The notes below the pieces were generated by a model. The model was not told where the DNA came from, did no database searches, and saw only the letters and a program-made list of their open reading frames with translations. From Bog-756 sp963710495 (GTDB taxonomy: Bacteria; Actinomycetota; Acidimicrobiia; Acidimicrobiales; RAAP-2), in NCBI GenBank assembly GCA_963710495.1, contig CAVQAI010000007.1:248001-312000 (forward strand): 64,000 nt of DNA, read 5' to 3'. The stretch's first letter is position 1. Each line of letters begins with the position of its first letter. The translations under genes were made by a program, and so were the position numbers. Positions 17,730 to 26,750 of this stretch are shown piece after piece.

Positions 17730-18132
17730 GCACCAGCTGCGTCTGGGTGACCCGGGCCACCCGGGACCCGTCGGCGTCGGCGACATCGGTCTCGACCACG
17801 ATCAGCGTCCGGCCCACGTGCAGCGGTCGGGACACGGCCTCCACGTAACCGGCGCGCACGGCCCGGAAGAAGTTCGTCTTCGATTCGACGGTGGTCGTCC
17901 CTCCTGCCCCCTCGGCCAGGTTGAGCAGGGCGCACGCCGCACCGGTGCTGTCGGCCAGCGCCATGATCGCGCCACCGTGCGGCAACCAGCCGGCCGTGCA
18001 CAGCTCCTCGGACCATGCCATCCGGGCCCGCACCTCGGACGCCGTGTAGGCGACCACCTCGATGCCGAGGGTGGAGGCGAACAGCATGACGGCGCGGAAC
18101 ATCTCGGTCGGATCCTCCTGCTCCCCGCTCAT
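17719..18132 (-). CDS. Hotdog-fold thioesterase (PaaI-like)
   Basis: Protein of 137 residues with the single-hotdog pattern LCTAGWLPHGGAIMALADS (HGG motif, with the conserved Asp shortly after), typical of PaaI-type acyl-CoA thioesterases. The acyl group is not predictable. Its ATG overlaps the stop of the upstream methyltransferase (ATGA), so the two form a coupled pair. Confidence 0.8.
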   Translation of the reverse strand: MSGEQEDPTEMFRAVMLFASTLGIEVVAYTASEVRARMAWSEELCTAGWLPHGGAIMALADSTGAACALLNLAEGAGGTTTVESKTNFFRAVRAGYVEAVSRPLHVGRTLIVVETDVADADGSRVARVTQTQLVLTR

Positions 18133-18941
18133 CGCCCTGCACGTTTCGGGCCGTCCGGCTTGGCCGCCTCGATGAGGAACCGCTCGGCGTGGGACAGAAA
18201 CGGGCCCTGCGACTCGATCCGCTCGTGCAGGGCAGCCAGGCGATGCCGGTACCGTTCAACGGTGAACCCCGGGACGGTCCAGATCACTTTCCGCAGGAAG
18301 GCGACGACCGCGCCGACATCCTCGAACGCCACCGGCAGCGACTCCTGGCGCAAGTCGAGCACCTCCAGGCCCGAGCGCTCGGCGCCGGCCCGGGCCCGGG
18401 CTGCGCTGTGCCGGTCCGACACCGGCTGGGGCCCCATCATGAAGTCGGTCAGCTCCCGGTTGGAACCCGCCCCGATCTGCTGGGAGAGATAGGTGCCGCC
18501 TGGCCTCAAGGTCCGGGCGATCTCCTCCCAGACGGTCACCGTCGGGTGCCGGCTGATGACCAAGTCGAAGTGGCCGTCCGGAAACGGCATGGGCCCGTCG
18601 TCGGGGACCTCGACCACCTCGGCTCCGAGGGGAGCCAGGGTCCGGCTCGCCCGGCCCAGGTTGGGGAAGTACGACTCGGTGGCCACCAGCACCGGGGGCA
18701 CGATGGTGGCTCGGGTGATGACCTCGGCGAAGACCTCGCCACCGCCGGTTTGGAGGTCGAGGACGGCGGCCGCGGTGGCCAGCCGCGGCACCACCAGGGC
18801 GGAATAGCCCCAGGACGGTCGTTCCTCGGTGGCCCGGCCCTCGAACCAGGAGAAGTCCCAGCCTTCGACCGGCACCGACTCGCCCTCGGAGACCAGCCGT
18901 CCGAAGCTGGCCCGATCCCCGTCGGGCCCGGCGGTGACCAC
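18129..18941 (-). CDS. Class I SAM-dependent methyltransferase
   Basis: Protein of 270 residues. Motif I is AAAVLDLQTGGGEVFAEV, the acidic loop follows, and FDLVISRHPTVTVWEEIARTLRPGGTYLSQQ gives motifs IV and V of the Methyltransferase_11 group. The GTG at 18941 is one of several possible starts and has no good ribosome site, so the N-terminus is uncertain by a few residues. It is divergent from the cyclase gene and coupled to the thioesterase. Substrate unknown. Confidence 0.78.
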   Translation of the reverse strand: MVTAGPDGDRASFGRLVSEGESVPVEGWDFSWFEGRATEERPSWGYSALVVPRLATAAAVLDLQTGGGEVFAEVITRATIVPPVLVATESYFPNLGRASRTLAPLGAEVVEVPDDGPMPFPDGHFDLVISRHPTVTVWEEIARTLRPGGTYLSQQIGAGSNRELTDFMMGPQPVSDRHSAARARAGAERSGLEVLDLRQESLPVAFEDVGAVVAFLRKVIWTVPGFTVERYRHRLAALHERIESQGPFLSHAERFLIEAAKPDGPKRAGR

Positions 18942-19049
18942 GCCGGGAGTGTACCGGTGACGTTCGCCCCGCCCTGCTGCCCCGGCGCCTCGCCGCCCAC
19001 CGTTCCACCGGCCGGAGGCGGGGACACCGGGAACGGTAACGTTGCGGCC

Positions 19050-20105
19050 GTGGTGGCCGTCGACGGCAACGAGGCGATCGAGACGTACCTGCGGTCGCTC
19101 GGCGCCACCGAGGACCAGATCGAAACGGCGCGGCTCGAGTGCCGGTATGCCGGTCTGGCCGGCGACCTCGTCCTGGCCCGGGGCGCCACCCTGAGCGCCG
19201 ACGACCTGGCGGCGCGGGCAGACCAGGACGTCTCCGAGGTCATCATGCTGTGGCGAACACTCGGGGTGGTGGTCCCCGACGGAAAGACCCCGATGTTCTC
19301 GGAGCGCGACGCCGACCTCACCTCCATCCTCACCGGGGCGAACCCCCTCGGGGAGCACGGCGGGGAGCTGCTGCGGGTGCTCGGGAGCTCCCTGGCCCGG
19401 GTGGCTGAGGCAGCCGTGTCGCTCTACGTGCAGACGGTCGAGCCCGCCATGGACGTCCCCGACGTCGACATCGTGCTGTGGGCGAAGGAGCTGGCCGACA
19501 CCACCGCCGCCGCCCTGGAGCTGGGCGACGCCATGGGTACGGTCTTCGGTCACCACCTCCGCGACGCCATCGACCGGCAGCGCAGGGCCCAGGCGGACAG
19601 GAGCGAACGCTCGCTGTTCCGTCTGGCCGTGGGCTTCATCGACCTGGTCGGGTTCACACCCCTGTCCCTGCACACCTCGCCGACCGACCTCATCGAGCTC
19701 ATCGGCGCATTCGAGGTCACCGCCTTCGAGGTGGCCGCCGGCCACGGCGGTCGGATCGTCAAGCATATCGGCGACGAGGTCTTGTTCGTAGCCTTGGATG
19801 CGGCGGCGGGGTGTGCGATCGCCCGCGATCTGATGGCCTCCGACGTGGGTGGGGTCGAGCCCCGGGGCGGGCTGGCCTTCGGCGACGTCATTACCCGGCA
19901 CGGGGACTACTACGGCGCCGTGGTCAACCTGGCCTCCCGCTTGGCCGAATTGGCCATCCCGAAGGAGGTCCTGGTGGACACGGCCACCGCCCGGGCGGCC
20001 AGGCCGTTCTCGTTCCGCCCGGCCGGCCACCGTCTGCTCAAGGGCTTCGACGACCCGCTCGAGGTCTACTCGCTCGAGCTGAAGCCCAACGCTTCGGGCC
20101 CCTGA
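19050..20105 (+). CDS. Class III adenylate/guanylate cyclase with N-terminal regulatory domain
   Basis: Cytosolic cyclase of 351 residues. The N-terminal half (about 1-160) has an HTH-like segment (TLSADDLAARADQDVSEV) resembling the regulatory domain of mycobacterial cyclases such as Rv1264. The catalytic domain (about 185-345) keeps the two metal aspartates (FIDLVGFT and HIGDEVLF), the purine-selecting Lys in IVKHIGDE and Asp in HGDYYG, and the transition-state Asn and Arg in VVNLASRLAE. The Lys/Asp pair favours ATP, hence cAMP. The start is either of two adjacent GTG codons (19050, 19053). It is divergent from the methyltransferase-thioesterase pair across 108 bases. No cAMP-binding regulator lies nearby. 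Confidence 0.87.
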   Translation: MVAVDGNEAIETYLRSLGATEDQIETARLECRYAGLAGDLVLARGATLSADDLAARADQDVSEVIMLWRTLGVVVPDGKTPMFSERDADLTSILTGANPLGEHGGELLRVLGSSLARVAEAAVSLYVQTVEPAMDVPDVDIVLWAKELADTTAAALELGDAMGTVFGHHLRDAIDRQRRAQADRSERSLFRLAVGFIDLVGFTPLSLHTSPTDLIELIGAFEVTAFEVAAGHGGRIVKHIGDEVLFVALDAAAGCAIARDLMASDVGGVEPRGGLAFGDVITRHGDYYGAVVNLASRLAELAIPKEVLVDTATARAARPFSFRPAGHRLLKGFDDPLEVYSLELKPNASGP

Positions 20106-20264
20106 GCCACCTGCAGGGTCCGACGACGGTTCGGGTCCGCGGCCAACCGGATCGCCTCCGTTGCGGCCTCGACGGCGACCTCGCGAAAGCCGGTGCAGCA
20201 CGGCCGTCGGATCCCAACGAGGCCGACCGCGGGTGTCGGCGCGGTTGACCCATCCTCCGGCGCT

Positions 20265-21033
20265 GTGGAAGCCTCACGCCGTGAGCGGCTCGAGGACAAG
20301 GTGGTCGTCATGGCTGGCGGGGCCGGGGTATCGGCACGGCCCGCCTGCGCCTGGCCAAGAGGGAGCCGCGGTCGTCGTGGGCGACAGGAACGCCGACGGG
20401 GCGACGGAGGTCGCCGAACGCACCGCTGGGCGGGGCGGCCCCGCGCCGCCGCCTCATGGCCGCGGGCGTCGTCTGCTCCGCCCCCGGACTGTTCCGCGCG
20501 ACGTCGCCCGGTGGGGCGTGTCGACGGGGCACATGTCAACGCCGGTGACCCTCCTCCGCCTTATCGCGGGGCGATACCGATGCCGCCTCCGTCGAGATGG
20601 CCACCGCCGCCACCGCCCTTCTCAACTCCGGGGCCACGTCTTGTGCACCCGGCACACGGTGCCTGCGCTGCTGATCGAGGCGGCGGAAGCATCGTCTATA
20701 CCGCCTCCACAGCGGCCTTCCTCGGGGGACCCGGCACGGCCGGCCTACGCCATCGCCAAGGCCGGGATCTGTGCCCTCGTCCGACACGTCGCCTCCCGGT
20801 GGGGACGGGACCATATCCGGGCCAAATGGATCGCGCCCGGACTGGTGGTCGAACCGATGGTCGCCGCCGTGGGAGCCGAGGAGATCTTGGCCCGCTCCCT
20901 CCGCCACACCAAGAGCTGGCGTCTCGGTGAGCCCGCCGACATCGCCGCCATGGTCGCCCACCTCGTGTCCGACGATGGGCAATGGAACAACGGTCAGGTG
21001 ATCAGCATCGACGGCGGCACGGTCCTCCGCTGA
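20265..21033 (+). pseudogene. Short-chain dehydrogenase/reductase, broken by several frameshifts
   Basis: Fragments of one SDR appear in order but in different frames. The start RLEDKVVVMAGGAG is followed, one frame away, by GIGTARLRLAKE, then GAAVVVGDRNADGATEVAERTAG. Later come GGGSIVYTASTAAFLGG and, in a further frame, AYAIAKAGICALVRHVASRWG with the active-site Tyr and Lys, then RLGEPADIAAMVAHLVSDD to the normal end IDGGTVLR. At least four indels separate them. The pieces keep their amino-acid quality, so the damage is recent or is assembly error. A functional product is unlikely as written. Confidence 0.75.
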
Positions 21034-21329
21034 CCATCCCGAAGTCTGACCGGGCTCCCCGACCGCTCTGACCAACGGCGTCCACCTGCAGGGACAGGCC
21101 TCGTGGCCACAGCCGTCTGGCCGGGGAGCACGGCGTTGCCGCTACCGTGGCATAGGCGACCGGTAAAGCCCCGAGGCGGTCGTGAAAGAGGCAGCGAGTG
21201 AAGCCCCCACCGGCTGATTTTTATCTTTGTTCGTGGCCAGCGAACGGGGGCAACGAATGCCATCGAAGCAGAACTGCGCGATCGAGTACGGCCCCTCGAG
21301 ACGACCTGAGGGACATCCCCGAGACAGAG

Positions 21330-22919
21330 GGTCGGGTCCACCTTGGCGCACCAGCACCCATTCCCGACTCGGAGACGGACGTTCCTGCGCAGGGCCTACG
21401 CTACGAATCCGGCACGGGTCGCTGGGTCATCGTGGCCACCGTGCTCGGGTCGGGCATGGCCGCCATCGACGCCACCGTGGTCGGGATCGCCCTGCCGACC
21501 ATCGGGCGGGAGTTCCACGCGTCGCTCGCCTCCCTCCAATGGGTCGTCACCGGCTACACCCTGACGCTCGCCGCTCTTCTGCTCGCGGGGGCTCGCTCGG
21601 CGACCACTTCGGGCGCCGACGGGTCTTCTCCACCGGTGTGGTGTGGTTCGCGGTGTCGTCGGCGGCGTGCGCGCTCGCCCTGGGACGACTGCCCTGGTCG
21701 TCACCCGCATCCTTCAAGGCATCGGTGGGGCGCTGCTCACGCCAGGGAGCCTGGCCATCTTCGAGGCGTCGTTCCGCCAGACGACCGGGACGGGCCATCG
21801 GCGCCTGGACCGGCCTCGGAGGGGTGGCGACGGCCCACGGGCCCCTCCTCGGGGGGTACCTGATCGCCGTCGCCTCGTGGCGATGGATCTTCTTCATCGA
21901 CCTCCCCATCGGGCTGCCGTGCTGCTCCTCTCGGCTCGGCACGTCCCCGAATCACGGGACGCCGACCGCCGCCTCACGGATCGACGTCCCGGGCGCGGCG
22001 TTGGCCACGATGGCATTGGCCGGCGTGACCTACGGGCTGATCGAAGGGCCGACCATGGGGTGGACCGACCCCGGTCGTCGCCATGCTGGCCGGCGGTGTG
22101 GCGGCGTGCCTTCGTCGTCGTGGAGGGTCGGCCGGGCCCATGCTGCCCCTCGAGTCTTCCGCGAGCCGGCAGTTCACCGTCACCAACGCGGTCACCTTCG
22201 TCGTCTACGCCGCCCTCGGCGGCGCCCTCTTCCTCCTGCCGGTGGAGCTCCAGGTGGTCGACGGCTACTGCCCGCTGGAGTCCGGCGTGGCGTTCCTCCC
22301 TCTCACCGTGGTCATGCTGCTGCTGTCGGCACGGTCGGGGCGTCTGGCCGGCGAATCGGGCCCCGGCTCCAGATGAGCGCGGGCCCGATCGTGGTCGGGC
22401 CCGGGCTGGCCCTGCTGGCCCGGGCCACGACGGACACCTCCTACCTGTCCGGGCGTGCTACCGGCCGTCCTCGTCTTCGGGCTCGGGCTCGCCATCACGG
22501 TGGCACCGCTGACGGCCACCGCGCTCGGCCGGTCCCGGTCGAGCACGCCGGGCTGGCGTCGGCGGTCAACAACGACGTGGCCCGGATCGGGGGCCTCGAT
22601 CGCGGTGGCCGTGCTCCCGACGCTGGCCGGGATCCCGGGACCAGCTACCTCCATCCGGCCGAGCTGGCCGGCGGCTTCCGGACCGCCGTCTATCGCGGGG
22701 TTCTGTTGCGTGGCCGGGGCTGTCTCTCCGCCTCGGCATCCGCAACCCCCCGAGACCACCGGCCGGTTCCCCTCCGGGCCCCGAGCGAGCCGAGTGTCCT
22801 TCCTATTGCGCGCTGGAAGCCACGCCCCTCGTGGCCGACTCCTCGATCTGACGGACCGATCCACTCTCGGCCGTCCCCGACCGCCAAGCTGCCCCGCCAT
22901 CGGTCCCGAACGACGATGA
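21330..22919 (+). pseudogene. EmrB/QacA-type MFS drug transporter, broken by many frameshifts
   Basis: A 14-segment drug:H+ antiporter can be followed across all three frames. VIVATVLGSGMAAIDATVVG and the motif WVVTGYTLTLAALLLAGA come first. LGDHFGRRRVFSTGVVWF is in a second frame and LVVTRILQGIGGALLTPGSLA in a third. WRWIFFIDLPIG, ALGGALFLLPVELQVV, VFGLGLAITVAPLTATAL and HAGLASAVNNDVARIGG follow with repeated frame changes. I count roughly eight to ten shifts. Start and end are approximate. Stop codons are rare within the fragments, so decay by substitution has hardly begun. Confidence 0.75.
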
Positions 22920-22973
22920 CGAGCGGTTGTACCCTTGGCGTTTGTTCGCCCACCCGCCAGGAGGCCAGCGGAG

Positions 22974-23346
22974 ATGCCAGACGACGAGCCCCGTTACGGA
23001 GCAACCCGGTGGCGCCGCAGCTGCCCGTCACGACCGCGCTCGCGTTCCCGGAGTGGCGCATCGAACGAAGCCTCGGGATGGTGTTCGGCGTCGTGGTCCG
23101 CTCGATGGGCATGGCGAGGGGCATCACCGCGGGGTTCAAGTCGCTCGCCGGTGGCGAGGTCAAGCAGTACACCCGCTTGGTGGAGGACAGCCGTCGCCAC
23201 GCCATGGACCGATCATCGAGAATGCTCAGCTCACCGGGGCGAATGCCATCGTCTCGATGCGGTTCGACTCCTCCGAGATCGGGCAGTCCCTCACCGAAAT
23301 CGTCGCGTACGGGACGGCGGTCGTCGTTGCCCAAGACGGAGCCTGA
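22974..23346 (+). pseudogene. YbjQ/DUF74-like protein, frameshifted
   Basis: Two halves of a YbjQ-family protein (a small pentameric beta-rich fold of unknown function) lie in different frames. IERSLGMVFGVVVRSMGMARG through YTRLVEDSRRHAMDR is in one, and IENAQLTGANAIVSMRF through IVAYGTAVVVAQDG is in another. The break is near 23210, where one base appears missing. A second shift between the ATG at 22974 (GGAGG upstream) and the first half is likely. Confidence 0.7.
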
Positions 23347-23354
23347 ACCACAGG

Positions 23355-23577
23355 ATGGGCGTGGTGAGCGGCATCCTCGTCGTCGTCTTGGTGGTCGGAT
23401 GCTGCGTCGCCAGCCTGTTCGTCCGGCGCCACCGTGAGACGCAGCGACCCGGACACGGATGGCGACCGACGGACGAGGTCTTCAACGATCCGTCGACGAA
23501 CCGGGTGATGCGGGTCTGGCTCGACGGGTCCGGGCGAACGTCACTACGTCCCCGAGGCCGAGCGGCCGGCCATCTGA
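23355..23577 (+). pseudogene. Small single-pass membrane protein, frameshifted near its end
   Basis: The ATG at 23355, 8 bases after the YbjQ-like stop, opens MGVVSGILVVVLVVGCC, a membrane segment, followed by a basic stretch and NRVMRVWLDGSG. One base later the second frame reads ERHYVPEAERPAI and stops at 23577, a natural ending. An extra C near 23535 is the simplest explanation. Function unknown. Confidence 0.6.
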
Positions 23578-23607
23578 CGCACCGTTCCCCTTCGTCCGTG
23601 TGCCTGC

Positions 23608-24321
23608 CTAAGACGCGGCCCACGCGGGCCGGTGCCGGGAGAACAGACCGGCGAGTATCGCGACCAGCACGACCAGGACGAGGGCCACGACGAGGGCGAA
23701 GGTCTTGGAGGCGTGCACAACGAAGGCGGCACCGACGAGGGCACCGGCGAACATGGCGAGGATGCTCAGCAGCCGCCGGCCTGCCTTGGAACCCGGCCCC
23801 CCGACTACCCGGGAGTCGGCGAAGACTCCGGTCGTCGTGAGCGTGAGCACCGTCGTGGTCAAGTCGGATACGGCCAACTTGCGGGCGATGGCATTTTGCA
23901 CCCCCATGGTCACGGCAAGCAGGCCGATCAGCCCGTAGCGGTATCCTCCCACCGGCTGGGAGCCGCCGGCGATGCTGAGCACGATGGCGATCACCACCAG
24001 CGCGGCCTGGGCCGATGCGGCGAGGCTGAGCATCCGGCCGCGATGATCCGCCAACATGACTGCGCATTTGCCCCCGAGCAGGGATCCGAAGGCGAACCAT
24101 CCGATGGCCGACAGCGACGCCGCGATCGAGAAGCTGGGTGCGCCGGCAAGAGCGAAGGCGAGGAACACGACGTTTCCCGTCATGTTCGCCACGAACACGT
24201 GGCCGAGGACGAGGTAGCTGAAGGCGTCGACCAGTCCCGTCACAACGGTCAGCGCGATCAGGAGAGGGGGCAGAGGCCCGGACGGGTCGTCCCGCTCTCG
24301 GCACGATGGTGTGGAACGCAT
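23608..24321 (-). CDS. DUF1275 (YoaK-like) membrane protein
   Basis: Intact 237-residue protein with about six membrane segments. The family marks GLVDAFSYLVLGHVFVANMTGN (early) and AVTMGVQNAIARKLAVSDLTTTVLT (middle) are clear. DUF1275 proteins are of unknown function and are often called putative transporters. It is the only unbroken gene between 20.2 and 24.3 kb. It reads leftward, convergent with the broken genes. Confidence 0.85.
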   Translation of the reverse strand: MRSTPSCRERDDPSGPLPPLLIALTVVTGLVDAFSYLVLGHVFVANMTGNVVFLAFALAGAPSFSIAASLSAIGWFAFGSLLGGKCAVMLADHRGRMLSLAASAQAALVVIAIVLSIAGGSQPVGGYRYGLIGLLAVTMGVQNAIARKLAVSDLTTTVLTLTTTGVFADSRVVGGPGSKAGRRLLSILAMFAGALVGAAFVVHASKTFALVVALVLVVLVAILAGLFSRHRPAWAAS

Positions 24322-24377
24322 CGCTGAGGTGATCGAGGATCGTGATTCTCCCGGGCCGGGGGGCGCTCGGTGGCCCG

Positions 24378-25106
24378 CTAGACACAGCGGTTCCTGATCG
24401 TGCCGATCCCCTCGACCCAGGACTCCAGCACCTCGCCAGGTTGGAGGAACCGTGGCGGCTGCCGGGTGAACCCGACACCTGCCGGCGTCCCGGTGAAGAT
24501 GACGTCACCGGGCAGGAGGGGGAGGACGGCGGAGAGCTCCGCCACCAGTCGGGGAACGCCGAACACGAGGTCGTCGGTCCGGGCGTCCTGCACCTTCTCG
24601 CCGTCGACCGAACAGCCGAGGCCGAGGTCGTCGGGGTCGGGGACCTCGTCGATGGTGACCAGCCACGGCCCCATCGGCCCGTAGCCCCGCCTGGACTTGC
24701 CGAGGGAGAACTGCGCACCTGCCGCGAACTGCAGCTCGCGATCACTGATGTCCTGACCTACCGTCAGGCCGGCGACATGGCTCCATGCCTCGGCTTCGTC
24801 GACTCGGTCGGTGCGCCGACCGATGACGGCGACGAGCTCGACCTCCCAGTCGATGCTGCCGCCGGCAATCTCGACATCGGCGAACGGTCCGCCGAGCGAG
24901 GCCGGGAACTTCGTGAACGTGGCCGGCACCGTCGGGATCGTCATGCCCGACTCCTCGGCATGGCTCTGGTAGTTCAAGCCGATGGCGAAGACCTGACGCG
25001 GCGCAGGCACCGGGTTCCGCAGATCCGCCTCGACCAGCGGGCCGGTCCCGGCGGTGACGCCGGCTGCGAACTCGACGAAGGCAGCCCAGTCACCGTAGAC
25101 GTCCAT
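24378..25106 (-). CDS. Fumarylacetoacetate hydrolase family protein, N-terminus displaced by a frameshift
   Basis: Enzyme of the FAH superfamily, 242 residues from the first in-frame ATG. QVFAIGLNYQSHAEESGM opens the catalytic domain. The metal ligands are the glutamates in DWEVELVAVIG (DxExE-like) and an Asp further on, and PLLPGDVIFTGTPAGVG is the family end motif. Members hydrolyse or decarboxylate diketo acids from aromatic breakdown. The natural N-terminus is one frame away at 25107-25206. The catalytic domain is complete, so an active protein could still be made from 25106. Confidence 0.82.
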   Translation of the reverse strand: MDVYGDWAAFVEFAAGVTAGTGPLVEADLRNPVPAPRQVFAIGLNYQSHAEESGMTIPTVPATFTKFPASLGGPFADVEIAGGSIDWEVELVAVIGRRTDRVDEAEAWSHVAGLTVGQDISDRELQFAAGAQFSLGKSRRGYGPMGPWLVTIDEVPDPDDLGLGCSVDGEKVQDARTDDLVFGVPRLVAELSAVLPLLPGDVIFTGTPAGVGFTRQPPRFLQPGEVLESWVEGIGTIRNRCV

Positions 25107-25206
25107 GGGATCAGGGCCGAAACGGCCGGCCGAAACCTCGGCGACATCGCGCGATCGATTGATCGAGGACGAGGGCGGCGCGGTCGTTGGCGTTGGCGAG
25201 TTTCAT
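25107..25206 (-). other. Displaced N-terminal codons of the FAH-family gene
   Basis: GGAG precedes an ATG at 25206 reading MKLANANDRAALVLDQSIA, a classic FAH-family start. Removing one base of the GCGC near 25152 continues it as DVAEVSAGRFGPDP straight into MDVYGDW at 25106. The single indel therefore splits about 33 residues from the rest. Confidence 0.65.
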
Positions 25207-25493
25207 TGCTTCACTCCTTCAAGACGCAGACGGTCGGTGCAGTGGTGGACCTGGAGGTCGTCAAGCAGCTTCGACGCGGAAGCCGTTGTCGTGGCCGTCC
25301 CGAAGCGGTGGAAGTCGGGCCGTTGCAGAGCGTAGGTGACGTTGCGTTCGGCGAACCAGCGAGTGGCGACCATGTCAGCCTCTCGAGGCTTACGACCCTT
25401 CCCGCCGATCGATTCGAACCACCGGCGGGCCGACCGGTCGGCGGCCCAGGGAGCGGGGGCGATCATGGCGGGACGCCATCCCATACCATCCAA
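25203..25493 (-). CDS. Hypothetical protein, possible gene remnant
   Basis: Open frame of 96 codons from a TTG, ending in a 4-base overlap (ATGA) with the natural start of the FAH gene. The tail LQRPDFHRFGTATTTASASKLLDDL loosely recalls the C-terminal end of FAD-dependent aromatic monooxygenases, where RPDFYVFG-like sequence occurs. No catalytic or FAD motif is present. If that resemblance is real, this is the last piece of a deleted hydroxylase that once preceded the FAH gene. It could equally be non-coding. Confidence 0.3.
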   Translation of the reverse strand: MDGMGWRPAMIAPAPWAADRSARRWFESIGGKGRKPREADMVATRWFAERNVTYALQRPDFHRFGTATTTASASKLLDDLQVHHCTDRLRLEGVKQ

Positions 25494-25730
25494 GTCGCCG
25501 GACAGGTGGTCATCGATCAGGTTGCAGATGCCATACTGAATCCGTGATCAGGATCGTAGCGAAGCGCTCTTCTGGCATGGGGACTGTCGTCTTCGGGAGC
25601 TCCCGGGTAGGCCCCCACCGCCGATGATCGGACGACCCCACGATGCCTGCCGCTGCGGAGGTGGCCCGGCGATGACAGCCCGTGGGAACCTGCCCTGGGT
25701 GATCCGAATCGATGCCGGAGGTCTGAACCC

Positions 25731-26645
25731 GTGGCTCCCGTAACGGTCGCCGTGATCGGCACCGGCGCAATGGGCTCGGCGATGGCTCGGCGCCTCCTCG
25801 GCCACGGGCACCCGGTGCACGCCTGGAATCGCAGCCCGGAGCCCTTGCAGACGCTCGGAGACGCCGGGGTCGAGGTGACGGACGATCCCCGTGAGGCCGT
25901 GGCCGGCGCCGGGGTGGTGCTGACCATGCTGCCGACCGCCGAGGTGGTCACCGATGTGATCACCGACGGGGGCGTGCTCGAGGCCATGGCCGAGGGAGCC
26001 GTCTGGGCCCAGATGGGCACGATCGGCGTCGACGCCACGCTCGATCTGGACACATCGGTGCGCAGCCGACGACCCGATGTGATGTTCGTGGATGCACCGG
26101 TGTCAGGAAGCACGATCCCGGCAGAACGCGGCGAATTGTTCGTGCTGGCCTCGGGACCCGGGGAAGCGGGCCGTGTCGTAGACCCCGTCTTCTCCGTCAT
26201 CGGCCGCCGGACCCTCTGGCTCGGGCCGGCCGGGGGTGGGAGTCGGATGAAGCTCGTCTTGAACACCTGGCTCGCCTTCGAGGTCGAGGCAGCTGCGGAG
26301 ATCGCGGCCCTGGCCGCCGCCTTCGGCATCCCGGATGACACGCTGACCGACGCGGTCGCCGGGAGCCCGCTGGTCTCGCCCTTTGCCGCAACCAAGTTGG
26401 CGAAGATGCAGGCGCAAGACGACAGTCCCCAGTTCTCCTTGGAATGGGCGCTCAAGGACCTCGATCTCGTGGCCGAGGCCGCACCACCCGATGCATCGCC
26501 TGTGGCCCAAGCCATCGCCGATCGGTGGCGGACGCTGATGGCCCATGGTGCCGGCCGCTTCGACGTCAGCGCCGCCCGGCACGGCCTCGGCGCCGACTCC
26601 AGCGTGGAAGGAGACGACGCCGGGGGCGGCCAAGGCGATCCTTGA
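25731..26645 (+). CDS. NAD(P)-dependent beta-hydroxyacid dehydrogenase (3-hydroxyisobutyrate dehydrogenase-like)
   Basis: Protein of 304 residues. The Rossmann motif VAVIGTGAMGSAMARRLL is at 6-23, the substrate loop is FVDAPVSGSTIPAERGEL (usual consensus DAPVSGG) and the catalytic lysine is Lys174 in SRMKLVLNTW. GGAGG sits 9 bases before the GTG at 25731. The family oxidises 3-hydroxyisobutyrate, tartronate semialdehyde or similar acids; exact substrate unknown. It is divergent from the FAH gene and convergent with the epimerase. Confidence 0.85.
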   Translation: MAPVTVAVIGTGAMGSAMARRLLGHGHPVHAWNRSPEPLQTLGDAGVEVTDDPREAVAGAGVVLTMLPTAEVVTDVITDGGVLEAMAEGAVWAQMGTIGVDATLDLDTSVRSRRPDVMFVDAPVSGSTIPAERGELFVLASGPGEAGRVVDPVFSVIGRRTLWLGPAGGGSRMKLVLNTWLAFEVEAAAEIAALAAAFGIPDDTLTDAVAGSPLVSPFAATKLAKMQAQDDSPQFSLEWALKDLDLVAEAAPPDASPVAQAIADRWRTLMAHGAGRFDVSAARHGLGADSSVEGDDAGGGQGDP

Positions 26646-26750
26646 GTCGCTCGTCAGCAGCGCTCCGGCTGAGCCGGGCTGGACCCAAAGCGGCGGCACG
26701 GCGGCTCCACGTGGGGAAACCGGGTCACCGCCAGCTCCGATGCGGCCCTC

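Noticed and set aside
20161..21033. Intact 290-residue dehydrogenase
   Set aside because: Only the C-terminal third of this frame reads as SDR; the N-terminal motifs lie in other frames, so the gene is broken as written.
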